Below are positions 32,972 to 64,000 of a DNA stretch of 64,000 bases, piece after piece (within the stretch, counting starts at the first letter, position 1; every line of letters begins with the position of its first letter). Under the pieces are notes generated by a model that did no database searches, was not told where the DNA came from, and saw nothing but the letters and a program-made list of their open reading frames with translations. The position numbers were made by a program, and so were the translations under genes. Source of the stretch: Tubulanus polymorphus. Lineage: Eukaryota > Nemertea > Palaeonemertea > Tubulaniformes > Tubulanidae. Location of the stretch: contig NC_134026.1 of the NCBI RefSeq assembly GCF_964204645.1, positions 19,858,650 through 19,922,649 of the forward strand, written 5' to 3'.

Positions 32972-33997
32972 ATGAAAGGAAAGGAGAATTTTGTTCATGG
33001 TTCAAGTGAAAACGGTCCACCTGGTAAATATAAACCGACTTTCCGAAAGAACAAAACCACTTTAAAGTATAAGAAGCGTTATTACATCATATTTCATTTC
33101 GTAAAAGGTCTAATTTACAACTATAGCGATGTATATACCAGTCAACCCCCGATATACCGCCCTCCCATTCACCGCCAGTCCCACCTACAGCCATGTACAT
33201 CTCAATACAAATACATAGTAAAACACCCCCGATATACCTCGATAATCGTTGTGCACCGATGTGGGCAGTATATCGGGTATTGATCACTGTATATGCCTTC
33301 GATAAAACGAATGCGGTGCCTTTCCTGAAAAAGTTGTCTCAGATACGCTCCATGAAACCGATAAACTTTTCCCGGTTTCTCCGACGTAATCATTTCCTCT
33401 AATATAATTCGTTCCACGAATTGAGAGATTTTCCACAACCCGTAAGGCCGCAAACTAACATAGTAAAAAACAGCGTTTAAATTTCACGGGCCCGTACATA
33501 TTCATATACAATTTCATCCGTAAGTGCATTAGATAATAGTAACGTAGGTTTTTTGCTTTGATTTTATAGGTTCGGTGTATTCGTGCCCAGTCTGCGCGCC
33601 TATAAAGATATTCTCCAGAAAAGACGCTTTGAAACGACACATGAAGAGACACGACGACAACGATGATTGGCTTCATTGCTCGATATGTTCGAGGCGATTT
33701 AGTCGTCGGGACTGTCTTCAGAGGCACTATAAAATGATACACGGAAGCGGTGTAAAATGTGACGCCATTCAACCGTCGACGTCAAAATCGTACACCCAGT
33801 CGTCAATGTCTCCTTCTACTACACCATTAGAAAATGATGCTCAAAATAACAAGAAACGCAGGGCCGCGGCAAACGGGATGATTTCTGAACATGAAAGTAC
33901 ACAGAACTTTAGGCCTATATATAATATAGTAATCAACGTTTATACAGTGGAACCTCGTTACAGCGATTTTTACGGGACCTGGAAATGTGTTTATTAA
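32972..33997 (+). CDS. Small two-finger C2H2 zinc-finger protein
   Basis: Exon 1 is 32972-33023 (MKGKENFVHGSSENGPP, phase 1, donor GTAAAT); exon 2 is 33570-33997 after TTTTATAG. The join restores Gly18 and gives 159 aa. Finger 1: C23-x2-C26...H41-x3-H45 (YSCPVCAPIKIFSRKDALK). Finger 2: C54-x2-C57...H70-x4-H75 (HCSICSRRFSRRDCLQRH). A Ser/Thr-rich tail with a basic NNKKRR patch (nuclear localisation) follows. The last 17 residues (TVEPRYSDFYGTWKCVY) and the stop lie inside a Tigger-like MITE at 33945-34103. The finger pair suggests nucleic-acid binding; partner genes are unknown. A splice donor before the MITE cannot be excluded, so the C-terminus is uncertain. The intron holds another MITE. 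Confidence 0.8.
33138..33289. mobile_element. MITE, CAGTCAACCCCCGATATA family, copy 1
   Basis: The left end CAGTCAACCCCCGATATACC and right end TATATCGGGTATTGATCACTG sit next to TA on both sides. The internal CACCGATGTGGGCAGTATATC is the reverse of the CCCACATCGGTG found in copies 2 and 3. It lies in the intron of the C2H2 gene. Confidence 0.7.
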
Positions 33998-34103
33998 ACG
34001 AATCCGATAGTTCGTTACATCCGGTAGTATGAAATTAATCAAATTTTCTTACCCGAGACGAAATTCTATATTTGTTATATCCGATGTATCCGAGGTTCCG
34101 CTG
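33945..34103. mobile_element. Tigger-like MITE overlapping the C2H2 stop
   Basis: Ends CAGTGGAACCTCG / CGAGGTTCCGCTG flanked by TA (33943-33944, 34104-34105), same family as 8362-8565. Its first 53 bases are read as the C-terminus of the zinc-finger ORF. Confidence 0.88.
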
Positions 34104-36000
34104 TATGTATGCGGTTTTATCGCGTGTTGGAAAACGCGTGAACGTGAAATTTTGAATCACGTTTTATTGCGTAGCAATCATTGCACAAATGCAAAAATTC
34201 GTATGCAATTTTTATTGCATTTTTGAAAGTTATAATATGTGAATATAGCGTGTGAATATAGCGTTTGACATCATTCCTTATTCGTCTAAGAAAAGAATAA
34301 GAAAAACAGAAAAGAAAATCGTCATTTTTACATTTTCTATTTACAAAATACATATTCTTATTCATATAGTACACATATATTCTTATTCATTTATATGTTA
34401 TTTTTTACTAAATACTCCGAGGAACATATCCATGTTTTGATCATCGACAGGAATAATCGATTACGGACAATAAACACATTTACACCCAGGTGTGGTATAT
34501 GGTGATCGGTATAGTAAAAACATTCTGGAAGTTTTAACAGTCCGGGTTCCGCTGTTTCGAAATCTATTTTGCGGAGGCATAGCCATTGCCCTAAACTAAG
34601 ATCATCACCGTCGTGTCGATATCTGATGTCGGTATAAATACGTCAAGTATCGTGATGTGAAAATATTTTCACTATTAGTAAAAAGTTCGATCTTCCTAAA
34701 TGCTGAACGAAAATATGGTCCTCATCTTTTTATACGTTCGTTTTCGTGCTCGATCTCGGCGAAACAGGATGCCCTATGGGTCCATTCTTGCAAATGTAGC
34801 GAAACACCTGTCTTAGTAGGGTATACCGCCCACATCGGTGCAGAACGATTTTGGCGGCATAGAGAGTATAGCGGTATATCGGGTGTGATTTACTACGTAT
34901 TTGTATAGTGATATACATAGAGAAAATCTGGCGGTAGGGCCACAACCGAAAAAATCTTGGGCGGGGCAATCACCAAAATGGGTAGGTAGGTAGGGATTTT
35001 TTTTCTTTATATAGAAAATACAATTTTGGGGGATTTTTTCTCTTTTTATAGAAAATCCAATTTTGGGTATACTTCTGAAATTGGGTAGGTCGCCGTAAAT
35101 ACTTTTTTTACAGGAACAAATTCTTAGTCAGGAATAAAATATATATATATGAATTAAAAATTTATTATATCTATAATTTTATGATGTGGATCTCAGTGCC
35201 GACATATGACGATTTGATTTAAAAGAAACAAATATTTACGAGAATGGAGAGTTTGATAGTTAGGGTAAGATTGCAAAATCTGATAGTACAAGTAAAATTG
35301 AAATTCAAAGACAAATGTACATACCATCATTTCGCTTTTCCGACGGAATTGGATATTCTTGGTAGATATTATTGAGCTAAATCTGATATCATTTAATTTG
35401 AATTTTTGGCGCATTTCAAAAGACTTTCCAGTGACGGTTCCAGAAGCGTACTTGTACTCCAGCAGAAAGAAATGAAAAGGGCATGTAGTAAAAAGTGCAA
35501 GTATCCGGACACAGCGCCAAAACATGGGTCAGGAAAATCTATGAATTCCAGTGTATTTTCATACAACTTCTGGACACTTGAGTGACATATAGAATAGCTA
35601 AATCTTGCGCTGCGGACTGCTGTTCTATTATTCGTGGGTGGAAAATTGCCCGGAAAAAATGATGCCATCGTATTTTCAAAAAGGGACGGAAGATTTGCGA
35701 TAGCAGCACGCGCCCTTAACGCTCCCGCCCCTGCTTTGACAGACACAACACGCTCCTGGCAGAAAGGTGATTACTTCAGCAGATTTAAAACCACATAATT
35801 AACGGTTAGATTACTTGCATCATACGGCGCAGTATACGGTACGCGCAAGACTCGAACATCGGTCAGTAATAGTTCTGACAGAAGGGGCAAATATTTATCC
35901 AGTTATTGTAGCTGAAAGTTTATTTAAGGTACGCAGAGTGAGCTAATTGCCCTATTGGTCTCGTTATTGACAAATCGCTAGATCTTGGCGAAGAAATAAT
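34104..36000. other. Region without recognised genes
   Basis: AT-rich. It holds a direct repeat GTGAATATAGCG x2 (about 34240-34264), a partial copy 2 of the CAGTCAAC MITE (about 34817-34911: TATACCGCCCACATCGGTGC), and TTTTGGG-containing short repeats near 35020-35080. Frames on the minus strand at 35193-35746 have no motif and no splice support. Confidence 0.45.
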
Positions 36001-36149
36001 TTCCGTCTAGTGAGATTAGAACCGAGCACGGATCGACGACGAATATACGCACGAGGGTGGATACTTTCAGAAAGTGAGTTACGGGGATTGATTCGGGGAC
36101 TTCGCGCCTGAATCGAGGGGAATATGAAACAAGATTACGATACAGAAGC

Positions 36150-38327
36150 ATGATGGTAAGTCATTGATTTATTATTTCTTCATTTAAATACCTTTAGTCT
36201 GATCACCAGACGATGTTATGGATCGAACAACAGTTAGATACATAAGATGCCCATGCCTTGCCTACTTAGTAGTTAATAACCCATTCAGTATGGATCAGGG
36301 GGGTGATAAACCTCAGCTTATCAATTCAAAAGCGCGAAAGAAACTCTTCCAATTTAAGTGTCTCATTGTCACAATTCATATTTAGAAATAGTCCACGCAT
36401 TCCCTATAGGTAAATGTTGGCCTTTGAGTTCGCGCAATTATCATCATATTGCGATCCATTGCCCACAAGTGCAGCATTGTTTTCAAGCGTTCAGGTTGTC
36501 TACGAACTGTACCATTGACTTTTTCATCCATGGTTGAATCAAATATAGAACACTGCGTGCTACTGGATTTTCACTTCGATGTAAATAGGTATTCTTAAGC
36601 CAAATTAATAAATCAATTCATTAAATGAACACTCAATATCTTGATGCAATCTATTTACAGCCTGCACCAATACCGACATTTTTTTGCCCTTCCAAAATTT
36701 GATCACAGGACTTCACACATTTTGTTCATAATAATTGAAAATTGACTTAGCAATGGACTACAAATGCAGAACATTCAACAAACTTGACAACTTGAATGAT
36801 CTTTTCTAACTCGCTTTTCCAGGTTTCAAAAGACGAAATAGGCGCTTTTTTCAACCGGTTTAAGGTCTAGAGGGTGTAGGGATAGGGATTTTACTCTCTA
36901 CTTCCAATAAGCAATTTGCCTAACATGAACATATGAATGGTGCGACAGAAAACGATGATGATGAAATTGAAATTATGAAATAATGCATGGAAAACGTAAT
37001 TGCAAATTTTCAATATTGTCTATGTAGACATAGAAGTGACCTTAATGGATGTGACAAGTTGTTAAAAATCAACAACAAAGATAATTGGTGTATTTCAAAG
37101 CAGGAGTGCACCTTTTTGGAAATGAAAGAACCCTAAACAGATATAAGTTCTTCAAAATTAGCCCCTCAGTGCAGGAGTACGCCTAATATTGCCTTTTTCG
37201 GATATTGAGGTGCCTTTTTAGGCTTTGACAGGTCCTTCAAAATTAGCCCCCGGATCCGCCAACCTGTAATCAAAGTGTATCTCGTTATGTTTTTACATTT
37301 GCAGGATGCGTACAAGGCCATGAAAATATTCGTCATATCATGCTACATATTTTTCGGCGTCGCCGGAAATCTATTGATCATAATCGCCGTCGCTCGCAAG
37401 AAAAAACTACAAGTAACAACAAGCGTTTTCATCGTCAACGTCGCCATTTCCGACATGGTAGTCGCCGCCGTCGTGATGCCGACGATTCTGGTAAATCTGC
37501 TCACCGACGGACGCATGGTCGGCTACGACGAATGCGTGTTTTTCGCGTTCGTCCTGCTCACGTCGTGCGGCGTATCGTTGATCAGTCTTTCGTTGATCGC
37601 GTTCAACCGTTACGTCAACGTCTGCCATCACGCGTACTACAAACGCGTGTTCGAAAACCGTTTCGTCGTCGTAATGGTCGCCGCCGTTTGGAGTTTTTCG
37701 TTCTCGATAGTCGCCATCGGTAGTTTCACGCCGCTCGCGAAATTCAGCTACGACCCGCGGCTGTACACGTGCACGTACATCAACCGAGAATCGCGCGTGT
37801 ACACGTTATTGCTGATGACGGTCGGCATCGTTTTACCCTGCGTGCTGACGTCGTTCGGCTACATCAAAATCTTCCGGAAAATCCGCGACTCTCAGAACAA
37901 CATGATGGCGCACGCGTCCGCGACGCATAACAATAAGGAAAAGAAAGCCATATTCGCGATGTTTTCGGCGTTCGCGGCGTTCGCTATTTGTTGGTTTCCG
38001 TACGGTACGATTGCGATCGTCGACGCGTTCACGAAAGGAATCTCCGACGAGGCTCATTTGATCGTCGCGTGGCTCGCGTTCGGCAACTGTTCGTTGAACT
38101 GGCTCATCTACGGCGGGTTGAACTCGAATTTTCGACAAGGATACAAGAAAATCTTCGTTACCTGCCGCAGTCGCAACAAAAGAGCGATCGCCGATTCGAC
38201 GACGACACAGACGAACGGGAATCTACATCGAGCGAAACGGGATACTCGGACCTCCGTCGTAAATCTACCGCAGAGACAGATGATCAGCGCTAGTTCAACT
38301 GTTCCCACTTTATCGGAAACATCATAA
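36150..38327 (+). CDS. Class A GPCR, melatonin-receptor-like
   Basis: Coding begins in a mostly non-coding first exon: ATGATG at 36150-36155, donor GTAAGT. Exon 2 (37305-38327) follows TTTGCAG; the join MMDAYKAMK is in frame, and an in-frame TGA upstream in exon 1 supports this start. Protein 342 aa, plasma membrane. Seven hydrophobic segments; G-N24 in TM1, ISD52 in TM2, Cys79 and Cys158 for the extracellular disulfide, N103-R104-Y105 in place of DRY, W131, P180, CWFPY 231-235, and N267-W-L-I-Y271 in place of NPxxY. NRY plus a non-Pro NxxxY followed by GGLNSNFR are known of melatonin-type receptors and relatives (GPR50/Moody-GPR84 group). The N-terminus is only about nine residues. The basic Ser/Thr-rich tail ends SSTVPTLSETS. 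AATAAA lies at about 38375. Ligand unknown. Confidence 0.88.
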
Positions 38328-40089
38328 CATTACGTACTGCATATTTAAAAATGTATTCATTATAGAGGAGTGTAAATAAACAGATGCCGGTTCATTAATA
38401 CAGATCAGACACTACCCGATATCTCTAATCGTAGTAGTTTTTACAAAAATGAGAATAATTTCACTTCATAATGTAGTACAGTCAACCCCCCCCCCCGATA
38501 TATCACCCACATCGGTGCAGAACGATTTTGGTGGTATAGAGAGTATGGCCGTATATCGGGGGCGGTGGTATATTGTTAATACTCGTATATCGGGAGTTGA
38601 CTGCAGTTAAAATGAAAATGAGAAATTTTCTGATTTTGAGAGTATTTTGATTATTTTGGGAGTGGTTGAGCTCCAGAAACTACTATCGACTAGTTAGTAG
38701 TCGTATTCAGGTCTGTTAATACTCGAATATTGCCGCTTATATTGATTGCCCTTTCAAATTAAAAGCATTGTCAGAGTCAATATTGTTCGACCGAGATCAA
38801 AACCGAGATGAAGTTTGTTTTGAATGTGCAGGCATTCTAAGAAGTATTGGCGAGCATTCCCGTAACAACACCGCGTATTGCTCTTATGAGATTCGATACA
38901 AATATCCATATCTACCTCGCAGATTGCTGAATAAACAAGAATGTTTGCCGACGAAATATACGTAACAATTTCAATTTCGTTAAAATATCTAATATAAAAT
39001 CCCAACCGATGAGTATATAGACATTTATTGCTAATCTAATGGATTGTCAAAATTGCACTATTACCTAGTTATTACAGATGAGAAATACCACTTACGGGAG
39101 AGGTACTGCTTGCTGCATACAAATGTTATAAATAAGCTAATTAGAAGTTAACATCATCTGTTCCCGAACTATTCAAACCTATCATGTTTGCATACATTAA
39201 CATTCTAGTATCTTTACCATGCATTTAAAATCCGAAAATTTTAGTATAGTTACAACGTTTTATTAAAATCACAATTTTCTGAACATATTTTCCTACTGAG
39301 GCAAATACCTTGTTTGGTCATGGGGAATTTATACATCAAGGGCGGATCCGGAAACAAACTCTGAGGGTCTTACCAAATTCTTTTCGGGCAAAGTAATTAG
39401 AAAAGGGCATTCTGTTAGTACCCTTTTGACAGAAAAAGCTGTTCATTTCACTGATATGAAGTGAAAGTGTTGTAAGTTCCCCTGAATCCACCCCTGACAC
39501 TGGCTAGCTTATTAAACAAGCAACTCTTTCATTCAAACTACATATAGTGAACAATACACCGATATGATTGATGATTGATGAAATATCAGTCTTTTCAGAC
39601 CAGATTACCTGATATATCTAATTTCAGTAGTTTGCGCCTAACAGGGCGGCCACTTTCCACCAATTTACAAATTCCGATGTTACAACACAAAATTCCCTGA
39701 GTAAATCCGAGGAATTTCTTAAAATGTTACAATTCATTAATTTTTTATGAATCCCATTTTGATAAAGAAACGCTTGAACAAATAACATATCAAAATAACC
39801 TGAGTTTTCCAGGTTTATTTGGCAAAAATTCCCTGGTTCCCTGAGTTTTCCCTGATTTTTTGTTCCAGGTTTTTCAGGTCAGTGGCCACCCTGAAAAATG
39901 AGAGTAATTTGAAATACAAGATAGTTGATAATTTGAAATACAAGATAGTAGTTTAATTGAAAATTAACTAGAAATCATTCTGATTTTGAGAGTATTTTTG
40001 ATATTTTTCGTCGTAGTTGAGCACTAAGAAAAAGAGCTTAATCTACTCTCAAATCATAGTTGTAGTCAGGTCTGGTCTGTTAATCGACA
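38328..40089. other. Intergenic repeats between GPCR and ERCC6L2
   Basis: Convergent 3' ends face each other. The segment 38629-38725 (TTCTGATTTTGAGAGTATTT...GTCAGGTCTGTTAAT) recurs at 39978-40085, right at the ERCC6L2 stop. TTCCCTGA-rich text at 39690-39895 is a dispersed repeat also seen near 44350-44560 and 59340-59450. No gene is seen. Confidence 0.6.
38479..38603. mobile_element. MITE, CAGTCAACCCCCGATATA family, copy 3
   Basis: Starts CAGTCAAC followed by a C-run and GATATA, ends TATATCGGGAGTTGACTG, with TA at the left side. Shares CACATCGGTGCAGAACGATT with copy 2 at 34835. Confidence 0.85.
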
Positions 40090-61583
<21,494 letters not shown>

Positions 61584-61689
61584 CGTGGCATCAGCTCAGA
61601 CCATCTGAAAATTACAATCACTATTAGGCCACGTGTCAATGCACTATTAGGCCACGTGTCAATGCACGTCAATTTCGGGGAGTCGGAGT

Positions 61690-62960
61690 AAACTAGGGGT
61701 CCAGGGACACCATGCCCACTTGGGAAGTGGTTCCAAATGCTCAACAATCTAACAATTTCAATATTCAACGCCCCCTGGTGACCATATACAGAATCCAATG
61801 ACCTTGAAACTCACCACAATCATAGAACATGTCAGCAGCTACGATTTTGTAATTGATTGTGATAACAAAATATGCCTCGTTACCACTATAATATGGAAAT
61901 ACTAAGTTATTCTACTATTCAATGCCCCCCTGGTGACCATATTCAAAACCCAATGACCTTGAAACTCACCACAATCATAGAACATGTCACGAACTATAAC
62001 TTTGTAATTGATCATGGTAACAAAATATGCCTAGGTACAAATATAATAAGGAAATAATAAGTTATTCTACTATTCAATGCCCCCTGGTGACCATATAGAA
62101 TAACTAATGGCCTTAAAACTTGCCACAATCATGGATGATATCATGAGCTACAACTTTGCAATTGAATGTGGTTACAAAATATGCATTGATACGAATATAA
62201 TATAGAAATACTAAGATATTGCATTATTCAACGCCCCCTGGTGGCCATATACAAAAACCAATGACCTTGAAACTCACCACAATCATAGAACACGTTATGA
62301 GCTACACATTTCTAAATGATTGTGGTAACAAAATACGCTTAGGTATCAATATAATGTGGAAAAACTTTTTCCCACTTACGAACGAGTACTGCTGACACCA
62401 AAATGGCCGCCAATTGCGTCATAATTGGCCGATGAAAAATACCTGTCTCAGGTATAAAACATCCCTTTCCAAAGAATACCCATCACAAATTGCAATGAGA
62501 AATGATAAAACAGTAGGAAGCTACAGGACTCAGAATTTGGGCCAAAATTAACATTTTTGGGCACTAAAAAGGTCATAGGACGGCCATCTTGAGTCCGATC
62601 GACCCAATTTTTGTTATGCTGATGGGCCCTGGGGGAATTCACATATATCCGAAAGATCAAAGCGTCTTCAAAATTTCCCTCAAAAAGTTCAAAAATGTGT
62701 AAAAAGTGCTGATTTTGGCGAACAACAATGGCTGCCAGTCGGCCATCTTGAGCTGAAGATGTGTCTAGGGTAGATACATGTGTAACCCAAATATCAAGAC
62801 ATTACCTTGAAGTGTCTTCAAAACTTCCCAAAATAACTGGATTCCGTCTACGGATGGACGGACGCTACGACGGACGGACGAACGGACGAACGGACGGACG
62901 AAAAGTGAACGCAATAGCCCGCTGGGACTAAAGTCCCAAGTGTGCTAAAAAGCCGGTTCA
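61690..62960 (+). repeat. Composite dispersed repeat with 154-bp tandem units
   Basis: Begins GGGGTCCAGGGACACCATGC. It contains four diverged tandem units of about 154 bp, each marked by GCCCCCTGGTGACCATAT (about 61769, 61924, 62079, 62233) and ACTCACCACAATCATAGAAC. It ends with a GACGGACGAACG minisatellite (62862-62907) and AATAGCCCGCTGGGACTAAA. A second copy starts at about 63888 with the same opening and is cut by the window end. It lies just upstream of ERCC6L2. The structure resembles non-autonomous elements with internal tandem repeats common in bivalve-type genomes; class not assignable here. Confidence 0.8.
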
Positions 62961-63264
62961 GGTCACATATTTTTGAGAAAGTGGATATTTTGCCAACACC
63001 ATTATTCTCGTATCATAGGAACGCTATTTTAGGATAGTACCGGTAATGCATGGGGGAGGGGCTTGTGCCTTACTTGGACCCTAATTTTTTTAGAATTCCT
63101 TTTAACTTCAGTTAGAGCAAGAAGAAGTTCAGGGTGAGAAGACGGTCCAGACAGTTATTAGGGTAGGCCTATATTTATTCAAGTTCAGTGTTAATCGGAA
63201 AAATAACATTTTTCATTGGTGTGAGTAAGTCAACTATTGAATAAGATCATAAATAGAAGGCAGG

Positions 63265-63717
63265 TGATATTTTGCCAATGCGGCATTATTCCTGTTAACG
63301 CTATTTTGCCAATGGCATGCTCTGATTGGCTAATTGACGCCGCGCATGCGCACTGAGGTTCACGACTTAGAAAATTCAAGGAAAGTATAGAGAACAGAGT
63401 TAGAGAAAATAGTAGCATAGAGCGGGATTCGAAGATTGTTAGCCTAACGTCTTTCCACTAGACCACCGAGCTCCTCAAATTTTTCACTACATATAGCCTC
63501 AAATTACCCTACCCCTATCCCTAGAGGTAAACACGGATCCTAAACCTCACCCTAACCCTCTAGACCCTCCAGCAGACCCTAACCCGGTCGAAACCCTAAT
63601 CCTACACCCAATGTAATGATTTTATTGTTATATTTTATAACTATATCTTATTATATAGGGCTTATAGCCATTGGCAAAATAGCGTTTACTAAAATAATGC
63701 CGCATTGGCAAAATATC
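63265..63717. mobile_element. Inverted-repeat element with 51-bp arms and tRNA-like core
   Basis: Left arm 63265-63315 (GATATTTTGCCAATGCGGCA...GCCAATGGC) pairs with 63667-63717 with only a few mismatches. A truncated arm copy sits at about 62984-63003. Between the arms are a tRNA-like segment (63425-63476, minus) and a run of CCCTAACCC-type words (63540-63605). It lacks long coding frames. Confidence 0.8.
63425..63476 (-). repeat. tRNA-like segment (A and B boxes) in inverted-repeat element
   Basis: The minus strand reads GAGCTCGGTGGTCTAGTGGA, then AAGACGTTAGGC and CTTCGAATCCCGC. The A box (TGGTCTAGTGG) and B box (TTCGAATCC) are good matches to Pol III promoters. The D and anticodon arms are incomplete, and the usual acceptor pairing is weak, so it is a SINE head, not a tRNA gene. 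Confidence 0.6.
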
Positions 63718-63887
63718 CACTTCCTATGGAATTTGCTATCACGTATCGTGAATTTTTACCCTAAGATATTCCATAAATATAACCATAATCATACCAAAAA
63801 TAAGATAACATAGGTTTTAGAGAAAAAATAGCTATATGTCAGCGAAATTCAAAGACATGCATCATAACGTACTTAATACGTTTCTAA

Positions 63888-64000
63888 CTAGGGGTCCAGG
63901 GACACCATGCCCACTTGGGAAGTGGTTTCAAATGCTCAACAATCTAACAATTTCAATATTCAATGCCCTCTGGTGACCATATACAAAAACCATGACCTTG
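63888..64000 (+). repeat. Second copy of the 61.69-kb repeat, truncated by window end
   Basis: Opens AACTAGGGGTCCAGGGACAC and follows 61690-61800 almost base for base, including GCTCAACAATCTAACAAT and the first CTGGTGACCATATAC unit. Confidence 0.9.

Noticed and set aside
35193-35746. Minus-strand frames of 110-117 codons
   Set aside because: No motif, no matching splice sites, composition like surrounding non-coding DNA.
37340-38308. Arg-rich frames overlapping the GPCR on both strands
   Set aside because: Out-of-frame shadows of the GPCR exon.
63425-63476. Functional tRNA gene
   Set aside because: Pol III boxes are good, but anticodon and acceptor stems do not form a complete cloverleaf; the location inside an inverted-repeat element favours a SINE head.

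Overview
This is a eukaryotic nuclear window. Coding sequence is split by GT-AG introns, AT-rich non-coding DNA carries many inverted-repeat elements and (TA)n microsatellites, and there are no operons. The gene set and repeat style (CR1/Jockey-like LINE, mariner relic, abundant short palindromic elements, tRNA-like SINE heads) suggest a marine invertebrate, most likely a lophotrochozoan such as a mollusc, annelid or brachiopod. The species cannot be fixed from sequence alone. All gene models were spliced by eye, so exon borders are good to about 1-3 bases.

Layout. 0.98-7.83 kb (+): nine exons of a cytochrome P450 lacking its first ~70 residues, with a decayed extra copy of exon 8 in its last intron. 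8-14 kb: repeats, including a 542-bp palindromic element with TA target duplications, inserted in one unit of a tandem duplication, and then a dead LINE. 14.57-17.67 kb and 22.47-24.46 kb (+): two TCTP (translationally controlled tumour protein) genes. Between them lies a relic of the P450 last exon with its 3' flank, so P450 and TCTP appear to have been duplicated together. TCTP-A has lost the TCTP signature exon segment. TCTP-B carries a fragment of 28S rRNA in its third intron. 25.63-25.92 kb (-): a signal recognition particle (7SL) RNA homologue with a 14-nt gap at the SRP54-binding helix 8. 28.88-30.09 kb (-): three exons of a Ly6/three-finger-like secreted protein. 32.97-34.0 kb (+): a small two-finger C2H2 protein whose C-terminus runs into a transposon. 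36.15-38.33 kb (+): a class A GPCR with NRY and NWLIY motifs, melatonin-receptor-like.

From 61.58 down to 40.09 kb (-) runs one 27-exon gene, which I identify as ERCC6L2 (Hebo). It has an N-terminal Tudor domain, a full SNF2/Rad54-type helicase, a HEBO domain and a long acidic tail, about 1,520 aa in all. A single-exon gene on the opposite strand (48.03-49.47 kb) is nested in one of its introns and encodes an unrecognised secreted/single-pass membrane protein of 479 aa. The last 2.4 kb is repetitive (154-bp tandem units, GGAC minisatellite, inverted repeat with a tRNA-like core).

The genes do not form a pathway. The coherent stories are the P450-TCTP segmental duplication, the nested gene in ERCC6L2, and the several families of short inverted-repeat elements that shape introns and, in one case, apparently a protein end.
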